A DNA stretch of 24,880 bases from Bacteroidaceae bacterium (GCA_900770665.1 CAAGKZ010000006.1:1-24880); one strand, 5' to 3'. Numbered from the stretch's first letter, positions 6,881 through 14,672 are shown. Numbers and translations are program-made. The notes: generated from the letters alone by a model not told the origin.

Positions 6881-7810
6881 ATGGACAAAGATAATATATC
6901 AAAGCCTTCAATCTTTCAACGCCCGGTGTGGGTTGCTCTTTTTGCTCTCACAGCAGCGACAGCATGGGGTTGGGCCTATCCGCTCATCAAACTTGGTTTC
7001 GACGAGTTCGGGATAACCAAGGATATGACGGCAAGCAAGATGCTTTTTGCCGGTGTGCGTTTTACCCTGTCGGGACTCATTGTGCTTGCTATAGCAAAGA
7101 CTAAGGGTGTAAGCCTCAAAGTCTATAAACCGACAGGGTGGGGCTATCTGCTTGCTTATGCCCTGCTCAACACAACAATACACTATGCATTCTTCTACAT
7201 TGGGTTGTCGCATAGCGAGGGAGCAAGGGCTGCCATCCTGAACTCGCTTGGGGTTTTCACTTTGGTGTTGCTGGCTTGTGCTTTCTTCAAGAGCGACAAA
7301 CTAACCCCGGCCAAGATTGTTGGTTGCGTTATTGGTTTTACAGGAATATTGGTGCTTAACATAGGTAGTGGAGCAGGCAGCGGTTTCACCTTTATGGGCG
7401 ATGGTATGATAATACTTAATGCCATGTGTTCTGCATTTGCCGGGCTCATGACTCGCGGTCTTGGCCGCCATGCCAATGTGTTTGCTGCTACAGGCTACAG
7501 CCTTGCATTGGGCGGTGTTATGCTTATGCTGCCGGGACTATTCATGGGGGGTACGTTACCCTTCATAACAGCGGCAGGGTTGGGCATACTCTTCCTGCTC
7601 ATCTGCATCTCGACACTCGGTTTCGCGCTCTACAACAAACTGCTCAGCTGTAACCCGGTAGGCAAGGTGGCAATCTTCAATTCGCTCATTCCCGTGGTCG
7701 GTGCAGTGACATCGTGTCTGTGTCTTCACGAACCGTTCTATTGGAAATATGCCGTTGCCGCACTGCTGGCAATGACGGGGATATATATTATCAATGCAAA
7801 GAAAGGATAA
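6881..7810 (+). CDS. EamA/DMT-family inner-membrane transporter
   Basis: About 309 residues with ten predicted membrane segments form two EamA repeats. The first repeat begins PVWVALFALTAATAWGWAYP, and the first-half signature includes HYAFFYIGLSHSEGARAAIL and FTLVLLACAFF. The second half includes GLMTRGLGRHANVF, PFITAAGLGILFLLICISTL and NPVGKVAIFNSLIPVVGAVT, and ends with a basic tail (NAKKG). Family members export or import amino acids, purines, sugars or cofactors. Substrate cannot be told. The ATG at 6881 is preferred over the in-frame GTG at 6857, which overlaps the previous stop: the ATG is preceded by an A-rich stretch and gives a normal N-terminus. Confidence 0.92.
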   Translation: MDKDNISKPSIFQRPVWVALFALTAATAWGWAYPLIKLGFDEFGITKDMTASKMLFAGVRFTLSGLIVLAIAKTKGVSLKVYKPTGWGYLLAYALLNTTIHYAFFYIGLSHSEGARAAILNSLGVFTLVLLACAFFKSDKLTPAKIVGCVIGFTGILVLNIGSGAGSGFTFMGDGMIILNAMCSAFAGLMTRGLGRHANVFAATGYSLALGGVMLMLPGLFMGGTLPFITAAGLGILFLLICISTLGFALYNKLLSCNPVGKVAIFNSLIPVVGAVTSCLCLHEPFYWKYAVAALLAMTGIYIINAKKG

Positions 7811-8031
7811 ATAAAATGACTAAAAAGCAAACTCCTGCGTTACGCTTGTCTTTAAAATCCTCATTTACTAATAGTAAATTAACCCACGAATGTGGCTTTT
7901 CCTCCTCGCTGCTCGGCATAGAATGCAAGCACTCTCTGCTCTCGCATGCAGCGTCGGTTCCGGTTTTAAAGCCTTCACAAGCCTTGGATTTTATCTTTTT
8001 ATTCATTTTATTAACGGGATTGACTAAAAAG
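7810..8031. repeat. dispersed intergenic element related to the 11.4 kb and 24.7 kb repeats
   Basis: This gene-free stretch carries two blocks, read on the minus strand, GCGAGAGCAGAG (7934-7945) and CTATGCCGAGC (7911-7921). Both occur in the same order on the plus strand at 11497-11535. The element is bounded by a 10-bp inverted repeat (AATAAAATGA 7810-7819, TCATTTTATT 8003-8012). An 11-bp direct repeat TGACTAAAAAG lies at 7817-7827 and 8021-8031. A 71-codon minus-strand frame runs through it but shows no protein-like features. No transposase is present. Confidence 0.5.
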
Positions 8032-8065
8032 GCTCTTTTGTTGTTATGCTTGTTCTATAATTATA

Positions 8066-8110
8066 ATAAATCGGGACTCGACTTCTATTGTGAAGCGGGT
8101 CCCGATTTAT
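8066..8110. terminator. bidirectional terminator
   Basis: A 12-bp stem ATAAATCGGGAC / GTCCCGATTTAT (8066-8077, 8099-8110) has a 21-nt loop that can itself pair (ACTTC with GAAGC). It is T-rich on both flanks. It lies between the plus-strand transporter and the convergent minus-strand gene that ends at 8111. Confidence 0.75.
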
Positions 8111-8563
8111 TTATATCAGCATTACCAACACTGCTATAGGTATGCTGCCTTTTATGGTGTAGAGAATATCGCTGTAGTATGTGCTGCGTCCGCGGTAGAT
8201 GTGCTTTCCATCGATGGTGAGCAATATATCGCTGCTGTATGTGCTGCGTCCGCGGTAAAGGTGTTTGCCGTCGAATGTGAACAGTATGTCGCTGTTGTAT
8301 GTACTGCGTCCGCTGTAGATGTACTTGCCGTCGAAAGTGAGCACGATGTCGCTATTGTATGTGCTGCGTCCGTCATAAACATACCGGCCATCATAAGTGA
8401 GCTGTATCTCACTGCTGTATGTGCTGTTGCCGTTGTACAGGTACTTCCCGTCATAAGTGTAAAGGATGTCGCTGGTGTATGTGCTGTTGCCACGGTAGAG
8501 CCTTGATTGTGCCGCAGTAAGCAAGGGTAGCAGCATAAATAGGATTGTAAGTACTCTTTTCAT
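8111..8563 (-). CDS. secreted 20-residue-repeat protein (beta-flower-like)
   Basis: This 150-residue protein has a signal peptide (1-19, core LTILFMLLPLLTAAQ). Six back-to-back repeats of exactly 20 residues follow (22-41, 42-61, 62-81, 82-101, 102-121, 122-141) with consensus hYxGxSTYxSDIhhTxDGKh. The DNA shows the matching 60-bp periodicity. A hydrophobic tail follows (PIAVLVMLI). Repeats of this size with STY/STI and a polar turn, ending in a hydrophobic tail, recall the Bacteroides '5-fold beta-flower' proteins. That link is recall, not a search. It is 19 nt downstream of the 8583-9761 gene and probably co-transcribed. Role unknown: perhaps a cell-surface or periplasmic structural protein. 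Confidence 0.8.
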   Translation of the reverse strand: MKRVLTILFMLLPLLTAAQSRLYRGNSTYTSDILYTYDGKYLYNGNSTYSSEIQLTYDGRYVYDGRSTYNSDIVLTFDGKYIYSGRSTYNSDILFTFDGKHLYRGRSTYSSDILLTIDGKHIYRGRSTYYSDILYTIKGSIPIAVLVMLI

Positions 8564-8582
8564 AGGATTTCTTCAAATGTCT

Positions 8583-9761
8583 TTATTCTTTCTCTTCAAC
8601 AGTCAATAGCACTTGGTCGCCACGTTTCACAACAACCTTGAATGAGTGGATGTATGTATAATATTCTACAATCCATGAAATTTCATAGGTGTAACTGTAG
8701 TTCTTGAATACATATTTTTCCTCTCTTATGTTGCTGTCCGTGTCGCCCAGGACGGTTGATGTGTATGTACCGCCGTTGACAACAATGTTGGGAACGTCTG
8801 TATCTTTCTTGTTTTTCCATGATGCGTATCTGTAGCTGCCGTCGGGCATCTTGTCGATGCGGAAAATCCAGGGGTCTTGGTATGATATTATAATGTTGTG
8901 TTGGAAATTGCACAAATCTTTGTAAAGTCCGTCAGGGTAACTGATTCCTGTATGTTCAAAAACTTTGCCATTGAAACGATAATGTAATATGCGTCCTGTA
9001 ATTCTGTCACCCCCGAATGGGTTATCGCCCTCCATTGTTTCTGGGATAATAAGTTCCTCGTCGGTGAGTATGATGTCTACAGGGAATGAACCACTTGGAT
9101 TTCTGTAGAATAATACGGAATTTGTCTCGTTGCCATTATCCCTGAACAGATTGTATGGTTCAATACCGGATTCTGTAATTGCGTATGCCGTCACTATGGT
9201 CATGTGCATGATGCTTGAACCTGATGAATGGGTGTAGACTGCATATACTGGTGTGCCGTTGGATAGTCTGATTGTTTTTATCTCAAAGACACCACAGGCC
9301 ATGTTTGCATAATTCTGTGATTCATCGTCCGATTCAATATCCCAATAATCATCGTTTACGGATGTGTATGAGAATATGCCATTGGAGTTTCTGAATGATG
9401 CAATTCCTGAATAGCATGACATAGTTCCGCCATCGACATCCCATGTGTAGAGACGTAGATTGCCGTCGTCCGATGTAACCACTCTTAAAGGTCTTACAGT
9501 TGCGTCGTGCGCCCTTTCAATGAGCCGCCCGAAGTCATAGCCGAAACAACGTTCGTCGTTCATAACCAGTTCCGAGAACAGTTTCGATGGAAAACTACAG
9601 TAATTGTCGTTCTTGTCTATGTATTCAATAAGTTTGTTTTCAGCATCGGCAATGCTGCTGTATTGGATTGTTGTCTCACCGTCTGTTATGCTGCATGTCA
9701 AGTCCTGTGCTGCGGCCGATGTTGCAAAAATTGCCAATAATAGAAAGATGTACTTTTTCAT
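8583..9761 (-). CDS. secreted protein of unknown function
   Basis: This 392-residue exported protein has a signal peptide at 1-19 (KKYIFLLLAIFATSAAAQ). The mature part is beta-rich and acidic with scattered aromatic residues and no repeat or catalytic motif that I recognise. Examples are LRLYTWDVDGGTMSCYSGIA, YAVYTHSSGSSIMHMTIVTA and FGGDRITGRILHYRFNGKVF. The C-terminus (VVKRGDQVLLTVEEKE) is not a type IX sorting tail. No lipobox is seen, so it is likely periplasmic. It precedes the 20-residue-repeat protein with a 19-nt gap. A promoter-like box lies at 9789-9796. Confidence 0.75.
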   Translation of the reverse strand: MKKYIFLLLAIFATSAAAQDLTCSITDGETTIQYSSIADAENKLIEYIDKNDNYCSFPSKLFSELVMNDERCFGYDFGRLIERAHDATVRPLRVVTSDDGNLRLYTWDVDGGTMSCYSGIASFRNSNGIFSYTSVNDDYWDIESDDESQNYANMACGVFEIKTIRLSNGTPVYAVYTHSSGSSIMHMTIVTAYAITESGIEPYNLFRDNGNETNSVLFYRNPSGSFPVDIILTDEELIIPETMEGDNPFGGDRITGRILHYRFNGKVFEHTGISYPDGLYKDLCNFQHNIIISYQDPWIFRIDKMPDGSYRYASWKNKKDTDVPNIVVNGGTYTSTVLGDTDSNIREEKYVFKNYSYTYEISWIVEYYTYIHSFKVVVKRGDQVLLTVEEKE

Positions 9762-9788
9762 TACGATGTGGAGCTATAATGTTTTTTG

Positions 9789-9796
9789 CAAATCTA
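9789..9796 (-). promoter_or_regulatory. -7 element for the 8583-9761 operon
   Basis: TAGATTTG on the minus strand fits TAnnTTTG and ends 28 nt before the start codon at 9761. A TTG at ideal spacing is not evident. Confidence 0.45.
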
Positions 9797-9828
9797 ACAA
9801 TAAATATTCAAATTTCACTTTCAAAACT

Positions 9829-9857
9829 TTGTCATATTGATAAAATGGATAACTTTG
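9829..9857 (+). promoter_or_regulatory. promoter of the glutamine synthetase gene
   Basis: TTG at 9829-9831 and TAACTTTG at 9850-9857 with an 18-nt spacer fit the Bacteroidetes promoter. This predicts a leader of about 50 nt. Confidence 0.65.
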
Positions 9858-9863
9858 CGGTAT

Positions 9864-9894
9864 AACAAAGTGCGGCAGCGCGCTGTTGTTTTTT
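9864..9894 (+). promoter_or_regulatory. terminator-like hairpin in the glutamine synthetase leader
   Basis: AACAA (9864-9868) and GTGC (9870-9873) can pair with GCGC (9878-9881) and TTGTT (9886-9890), with a small internal loop. A run of T (9889-9894) follows directly, ending 23 nt before the ATG. It lies after the predicted transcription start, so an attenuator or leader control element is possible. Confidence 0.35.
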
Positions 9895-9917
9895 AATGGT
9901 TATCAAATTTTATTCTT

Positions 9918-11423
9918 ATGGATACTTCATTGGAAATGAGCCCTAACAGGGTGGTGGCTTTTCTTGGAAAGCCTTGTCGTGAGTTTACAAAGGCCGACAT
10001 CGTGCGTTACATCAAGGAGAATGACATCAGGATGGTGAATTTTATGTACCCGGCGGGTGACGGAAGACTAAAGACACTGAACTTTGTCATCAACAGTGCG
10101 GCATATCTTGACGCGATACTCACCTGTGGCGAGCGTGTAGACGGCTCGTCGCTCTTCCCGTTCATTGAGGCAGGTAGCAGTGACCTCTATGTGTTGCCAC
10201 GTTTCAGCACTGCATTCGTTGACCCGTTTGCCGAGATTCCCACATTGTCAATGCTCTGCTCATACTTCAACAAGGATGGTGAGCCGCTTGAGAGTTCGCC
10301 CGAGAATACCTTGCGTAAGGCATGCCGTGCGTTCAACGAGGTTACCGGTCTGCAGTTCCAGGCAATGGGTGAGCTTGAATATTATGTTATTGCCCCCGAC
10401 AGCGGTATGTTCGCCGCAACCGACCAGAAGGGTTACCATGAGTCGGCGCCATACGCAAAGTTCAACGACTTCCGCACCGAGTGCATGGCTTATATTGCCC
10501 AGGCCGGTGGACAGATAAAGTACGGACACTCCGAGGTGGGTAACTTTACCATTGACGATATGGTCTATGAACAGAACGAGATTGAGTTCTTGCCTGTTCC
10601 TGCCTGTGAGGCTGCCGACCAGCTTATGATTGCAAAGTGGATTATCCGCAACCTTGCATTCAAGTATGGCTATGATGTTACCTTCGCACCAAAGATTACT
10701 GCCGGCAAGGCAGGTTCGGGCCTGCATGTCCACATGCGCCTTATGAATGACGGTGCTAATGTCATGCTCGACAGTGATGGCAAGCTGTCGCAGAATGCGC
10801 GCCGTGCCATTGCCGGTATGATGGTGCTTGCTCCGTCGATAACTGCATTCGGAAACACTAACCCTACATCATATTTCCGTCTTGTGCCGCATCAGGAGGC
10901 GCCTACAAATATCTGTTGGGGCGACCGTAACCGCTCGGTGCTGGTGCGCGTACCGCTTGGCTGGGCTGCCAAGAGCGACATGTGCCGCATTGCCAATCCG
11001 TTGGAAGGTGCAAGCAATTACGACACTTCAATGAAACAGACTGTGGAGATGCGTTCACCCGACGGCTCGGCCGACCTCTATCAGCTCATTGCCGGCCTTG
11101 CTGTTGCTTGCCGTCATGGCTTTGAGCTTGAGAATGCACTGGAGATTTCCGAGCGCACCTATGTGAACGTGAATATCCATCAAAAAGAGAATGAGTCGAA
11201 ACTGGCTATGCTTGAACAGCTGCCCGACAGCTGTGCTGCGAGTGCCGACTGCCTGGAGCACCAACGTGCTGTGTTCGAGCAGTACAATGTCTTCAGCCCT
11301 GCAATGATTGACGGTATAATAAAGCGTCTGCGTTCATACGACGACCGCACCTTGAGAGCCGACATCGGCGACAACCGCGAGGAGATGCTCAAGCTTGTGC
11401 AGCGCTATTTCCACTGCGGATGA
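9918..11423 (+). CDS. glutamine synthetase, type I-like, about 500 residues
   Basis: This enzyme makes glutamine from glutamate, ammonia and ATP (ammonia assimilation), or is a close gamma-glutamyl ligase of that family. Motifs are in order: the N-terminal beta-grasp region ends with ERVDGSSLFPFIEAGSSDLY (72-91). Metal-ligand GELEYYV is at 151-157 and QNEIEF at 219-224. The ATP site is KAGSGLHVH at 264-272 (His270). The glutamate/ATP segment is NPTSYFRLVPHQEAP at 315-329. Then come NRSVLVRVP (338-346) and EMRSPDGSADLY (377-388). Length is about 30 longer than Escherichia coli GlnA but normal for Bacteroidetes GS-like proteins. The E. coli adenylylation Tyr motif is not evident. It has its own promoter with a hairpin in the leader. 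Gene symbol withheld because several GS paralogues exist in this phylum. Confidence 0.92.
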   Translation: MDTSLEMSPNRVVAFLGKPCREFTKADIVRYIKENDIRMVNFMYPAGDGRLKTLNFVINSAAYLDAILTCGERVDGSSLFPFIEAGSSDLYVLPRFSTAFVDPFAEIPTLSMLCSYFNKDGEPLESSPENTLRKACRAFNEVTGLQFQAMGELEYYVIAPDSGMFAATDQKGYHESAPYAKFNDFRTECMAYIAQAGGQIKYGHSEVGNFTIDDMVYEQNEIEFLPVPACEAADQLMIAKWIIRNLAFKYGYDVTFAPKITAGKAGSGLHVHMRLMNDGANVMLDSDGKLSQNARRAIAGMMVLAPSITAFGNTNPTSYFRLVPHQEAPTNICWGDRNRSVLVRVPLGWAAKSDMCRIANPLEGASNYDTSMKQTVEMRSPDGSADLYQLIAGLAVACRHGFELENALEISERTYVNVNIHQKENESKLAMLEQLPDSCAASADCLEHQRAVFEQYNVFSPAMIDGIIKRLRSYDDRTLRADIGDNREEMLKLVQRYFHCG

Positions 11424-11426
11424 ATT

Positions 11427-11690
11427 AAAGGTGAAAGGTGAAAGGTGAAAGGTGAAAGGTGAAAACGGAAAACTGAAAACTGAAAGCTGCGGTTAAGCGA
11501 GAGCAGAGGAAAAGTTTACTTTTACTATGCCGAGCGTGAGCAGGTTCAAGCACACGAAGTGCGGTTAAAACTGAAAGGTGAAAACGGAAAACTGAAAGGT
11601 TAAAGCTGCGAGTAAGCGAGAGCGATACAAGTTAAACTTGCAGATTGCATAGCGGGTGTTAGCAGGTTTTAAACCTGAACTGATAAAACA
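11427..11690. repeat. compound intergenic repeat: AAAGGTG tandem plus two ~110-120 bp direct units
   Basis: Five head-to-tail AAAGGTG heptamers (11427-11461) open the region. Two diverged direct units follow, about 11456-11572 and 11573-11685. Each starts with GGTGAAAACGGAAAACTGAAA, then AAAGCTGCG, GTAAGCGAGAGC, a T-rich stretch, TGC..AGCG and AGCAGGTT. The first unit shares a 29-nt exact match (11527-11555) with the minus strand of 24705-24733. No gene is seen. It lies in the gap after the glutamine synthetase stop. Confidence 0.8.
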
Positions 11691-11700
11691 AAACACAATT

Positions 11701-12705
11701 ATGAATATGAGAAAACTATTTTTTATAGCTGCAGTGGCAATGGCTTGCGTTGCCTGTGGCAAAAAAGCTGAGAATAAAAACGAGACAGCAGCCCCCGTTG
11801 TCGAGACTGTGGCTGAAAAGCCTGTTGTGTATATGACCACCGATATCTCCCCCGAAGGGCTTGTGAGGGTGTACGATGCACTTGGCGTTGTTCCTACGGG
11901 AAAAGTAGCTGTGAAGATTTCTACAGGCGAACCCGGCGGAAAGAATTTCTTGCAGCCATCACTTATAAAGGATTTGGTAACGAAGGTGAACGGTACTATT
12001 GTTGAGTGTAACACTGCATACAAAGGCCCACGTTTTGAGACCGAGAGCCACCTGAAGGTGTTCGAGGACCATGGCTTTACTGCCATTGCTCCAATAGACT
12101 TGCTCGATGGTGAGGCCGAGGTGAAAATTCCCGTACAGGATACAACCCACATAAAGTATAACATTGTGGGTGCAAACATGCTCAACTATGACTGGATTGT
12201 AAATCTCGCCCACTTCAAGGGGCATGCGATGGGCGGTTTTGGCGGTGTGCTCAAGAACCAGTCAATAGGTATTGCTTCGTCAAACGGTAAGGCATATATC
12301 CATTCGGCAGGTGCCATTGAGGATAAGGAACTCATTTGGAAACACACAGCCGAGCAGGACAAGTTTATCGAGGCCATGGCAGCTGCAGCACAGTCTGTAC
12401 ATGAGTATTTCGAAGGTCGCATTATCTATATTAATGTGATGAACAACCTGTCGGTCGACTGCGACTGCAACGGACACCCTGCCGACCCGGAGATGAAGGA
12501 TGTGGGTATACTTGCTTCGCTTGACCCTGTAGCTCTCGACCAGGCTTGTGTTGACCTCGTGTTCAACTACCCGTCGAGCGAGGGCGATGATGCGGCGGCT
12601 CTCATCGAGCGCATCAACTCACGTCACGGAATACACATCCTTGAGCACTCTGCGGCCATTGGCCTTGGCTCAAGGGAATATGAACTGCGAAGTATTGACA
12701 AGTGA
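11701..12705 (+). CDS. DUF362 domain lipoprotein
   Basis: This 334-residue protein starts MNMRKLFFIAAVAMACVACG. Its signal has a Cys-containing lipobox (ACVAC, Cys19), so it is probably a lipoprotein. The body matches DUF362 proteins, often annotated as iron-sulfur-linked. It has VAVKISTGEPGGKNFLQPSL near the start, then GTIVECNTAYKGPRFETESH, IVNLAHFKGHAMGGFGGVLK and DCDCNGHPADPEMKDVGILA. The last part (LDPVALDQACVDLVFNYPSS) is a typical DUF362 ending. Many relatives carry 4Fe-4S ferredoxin clusters, which I do not see here apart from the DCDC pair. The ATG at 11701 is preferred over a GTG at 11656 that lies in the repeat. The stop overlaps the next start. Confidence 0.82.
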   Translation: MNMRKLFFIAAVAMACVACGKKAENKNETAAPVVETVAEKPVVYMTTDISPEGLVRVYDALGVVPTGKVAVKISTGEPGGKNFLQPSLIKDLVTKVNGTIVECNTAYKGPRFETESHLKVFEDHGFTAIAPIDLLDGEAEVKIPVQDTTHIKYNIVGANMLNYDWIVNLAHFKGHAMGGFGGVLKNQSIGIASSNGKAYIHSAGAIEDKELIWKHTAEQDKFIEAMAAAAQSVHEYFEGRIIYINVMNNLSVDCDCNGHPADPEMKDVGILASLDPVALDQACVDLVFNYPSSEGDDAAALIERINSRHGIHILEHSAAIGLGSREYELRSIDK

Positions 12706-13319
12706 TGCGTCGTATTGTTTATACAATCATGCTGATATTTACCTGTGTCTGCGCAACCGCGCAGACACAGTGCGTTGACACGCTCCGTGTCCGCTTGGCG
12801 GTAGAGAGGATGGTTAAGGATTTTCCCCATTCTACATTGCAGGACATCTACAAGAGTTTCTTCCAGGATAACTTCGGCCCGGGACATGCAGTACCCGACA
12901 GCGCGCAGGCCACTGCGTGGCTGCGTAACGAACTGGCGAAGGTTGACCGGTTGGACGTGCCGTTGTATGAACCGACAGGCTACAAGGGTAACTATTATCG
13001 TGTGTCGCTCGCTACAGTTGTTGGTGGCAAGGTACAGGCCGATGCACTCCTGTCGGCATTTCTGCGCAGTGTGCGGGCAGTACAGCCATCAGAGGTAGAA
13101 GTATGGGCAAAGGAGTGGGAGCAGATAGAAGGGATTATTGCAACAATGGAGCTTTATTTGCCAAATTATGATGCCGATGCGGCAGCAATAAAGGAGATGC
13201 TCGCCACAGGGCACTATGCCGTGCACCACAGCCGCCTTTATAATGAACACTATGCACCGCATTACCGCATTATAGCAAAGGAGATTTTTGAAAAGGAGAT
13301 ACTTCCGTTGCTTGAATAA
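12705..13319 (+). CDS. secreted protein of unknown function, coupled to the DUF362 gene
   Basis: The ATG at 12705 shares its first base with the previous TGA (TGATG), which implies translational coupling. The protein has about 204 residues with a signal peptide (MRRIVYTIMLIFTCVCATAQ). The rest is mostly helical. It carries SFFQDNFGPGHAVPDSAQAT and YKGNYYRVSLATVVGG, and later VHHSRLYNEHYAPHYRI. The conserved-looking His, Tyr and Asp residues hint at an enzyme or binding protein, but I do not recognise the family. The role is probably tied to the neighbouring DUF362 lipoprotein in the periplasm. Confidence 0.75.
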   Translation: MRRIVYTIMLIFTCVCATAQTQCVDTLRVRLAVERMVKDFPHSTLQDIYKSFFQDNFGPGHAVPDSAQATAWLRNELAKVDRLDVPLYEPTGYKGNYYRVSLATVVGGKVQADALLSAFLRSVRAVQPSEVEVWAKEWEQIEGIIATMELYLPNYDADAAAIKEMLATGHYAVHHSRLYNEHYAPHYRIIAKEIFEKEILPLLE

Positions 13320-13468
13320 TTTGACAAAAGAAAATATAAAGCTGAAATAATGGCAATGATATATAGATGTGGGAAACTGCTATATTATTTCTAAAAAAGC
13401 AGTTCTAATCAGTGATAGAACTCATTTACTGTATAGCTCTATTATAGTAAACAATTAAAAGAAAAAAT

Positions 13469-13984
13469 ATGAATACAACTACAGTCACTTTCAGTATCAA
13501 CGACGATGAGGTTTTGGTACATGGTTATCCCGATCTTGAAGGATGCGAGGGTTATTTGAGTGAAGACGGAATGGCTTTGTTCTTTGGAAAAGGCGGCGAA
13601 TTCCACATTGCCAATACCATAACGGGAAATATACGCAAAATATCGGCTGTCGGCGGCAAACTTGTGGTCGATGACCATGAAATAGATTATTGCGCAATTG
13701 CCAAGGAATGTCCTAACGGCATTCAATATGCAGAAAGGAAATTTGCTAATTATGCAAGAGTGAACACATGGGATAGGTTTAAAGGTGGGCTATGTGCCAT
13801 ATCCTGGATGCTTTACCCCGATGGAATGTACTTTGCCGACAGTGACGGTTATGGGATGAAGGATAATGACGAAGAGAATGTATATGCTTTAATCAATACC
13901 GACCTTGAAATTGTGGAACCCTTCCGTCCTATAAAAGATGTCACTGCATATTTGAAAGAAAAGAGAAAAAATGAACTTAAGTAG
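13469..13984 (+). CDS. hypothetical cytosolic protein
   Basis: This 171-residue protein begins MNTTTVTFSINDDEVLVHGY. No signal peptide or membrane segment is seen. It is acidic, beta-rich at the N-terminus (GYLSEDGMALFFGKGGEFHI), and has an aromatic patch (WMLYPDGMYFADSDGYGMKD) and a basic C-terminal helix (AYLKEKRKNELK). I cannot assign a family. The 149-nt gap before it holds no clear promoter. A weak terminator-like hairpin follows at 13988-14005. Confidence 0.68.
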   Translation: MNTTTVTFSINDDEVLVHGYPDLEGCEGYLSEDGMALFFGKGGEFHIANTITGNIRKISAVGGKLVVDDHEIDYCAIAKECPNGIQYAERKFANYARVNTWDRFKGGLCAISWMLYPDGMYFADSDGYGMKDNDEENVYALINTDLEIVEPFRPIKDVTAYLKEKRKNELK

Positions 13985-13987
13985 CAG

Positions 13988-14005
13988 AAAACCTTTTTGG
14001 GTTTT
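13988..14005 (+). terminator. weak terminator-like hairpin
   Basis: AAAACC (13988-13993) pairs with GGTTTT (14000-14005), followed by ATCC rather than a clean U-run. It starts three bases after the stop at 13984. Confidence 0.35.
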
Positions 14006-14083
14006 ATCCTATTTGAAGTGTTACATCATTCTGTATTTTGTGCTCCACTAACGATAGTACATAATTAACCTTGCAATTACCCA

Positions 14084-14635
14084 ATGAAAACAGAAAATAT
14101 TAAGATACGCGAGGCGGTGGCGGCGGATGCTCCACTAGTGGGTAAGGTGGTGCTTATGGCGCTGCATTATGACGAGACGCATCCTTTGGCGCCGATATTT
14201 GCAGAACTGGCGTCGCGCGAGGTGTCACAGTACAGTTACCGCAATGCGCTGGTGGCCGAGGTTGACGGTTCTGTTGTCGGAGCCATAATCGGCTATGACG
14301 GTGCGCGGTTGGAAGAACTTCGCAAACCGCTTTTTGAACTTATGCGCGAGACGTTCGGTAATGTGCCCACTGTTGAGGATGAGACCTCGGCAGGGGAGTT
14401 CTATCTTGATTCGCTTGCCGTGTTGCCGCAGTATCGTGGCTGTGGAGCGGGAGGCGCGCTTTTGGCTGCCGCACGTGACAGGGCTTTTGCCGCAGGGCAC
14501 GAAAGGGTGGGGTTAATTGTTGATTTTGAGAATCCACGCGCCGAGGCACTCTATAAATCGCTCGGCTTTGAACGCGTGAATGCCACAACATTTCTGGGAC
14601 ATGATATGTGGCACATGCAGGCAAAGAAACCTTGA
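14084..14635 (+). CDS. GNAT-family N-acetyltransferase
   Basis: This 183-residue enzyme transfers an acetyl group from acetyl-CoA to an unknown amine. The first strand and helix are IKIREAVAADAPLVGKVVLM. The motif A acetyl-CoA loop is QYRGCGAGGALL (116-127, Q/RxxGxG/A), preceded by YLDSLAVLP. Motif B is NPRAEALYKSLGFERV (150-165), typical of RimI-like GNATs. The insertion around 75-100 (RLEELRKPLFELMRETFGN) is longer than in RimI itself. It ends directly before a strong terminator. It has no operon partner. Confidence 0.9.
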   Translation: MKTENIKIREAVAADAPLVGKVVLMALHYDETHPLAPIFAELASREVSQYSYRNALVAEVDGSVVGAIIGYDGARLEELRKPLFELMRETFGNVPTVEDETSAGEFYLDSLAVLPQYRGCGAGGALLAAARDRAFAAGHERVGLIVDFENPRAEALYKSLGFERVNATTFLGHDMWHMQAKKP

Positions 14636-14639
14636 TAAC

Positions 14640-14672
14640 ACAAGCGCGCCATCCTTTAAACGGCGCGCTTGT
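14640..14672. terminator. bidirectional terminator
   Basis: An 11-bp GC-rich stem, ACAAGCGCGCC (14640-14650) with GGCGCGCTTGT (14662-14672), and an 11-nt loop are followed by a T-rich sequence. It lies between the convergent GNAT and porin genes. Confidence 0.85.

Noticed and set aside
7791..8006. 71-codon minus-strand frame inside the dispersed repeat
   Set aside because: Composition is odd, and the DNA matches the other repeat copies; it is more likely repeat sequence than a gene.
8066..8110. GC-rich stem considered as part of a tRNA
   Set aside because: No cloverleaf, T-loop or anticodon arm can be formed; it fits a terminator.
8090..8506. Plus-strand and other-frame minus-strand repeat proteins over the 20-residue-repeat gene
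   Set aside because: They repeat only because the underlying DNA is 60-bp periodic; the minus-strand frame with a signal peptide and the better repeat is the gene.
11427..11461. AAAGGTG tandem and other repeats considered as a CRISPR array
   Set aside because: The unit is 7 bp with no spacers, and there are no cas genes nearby.
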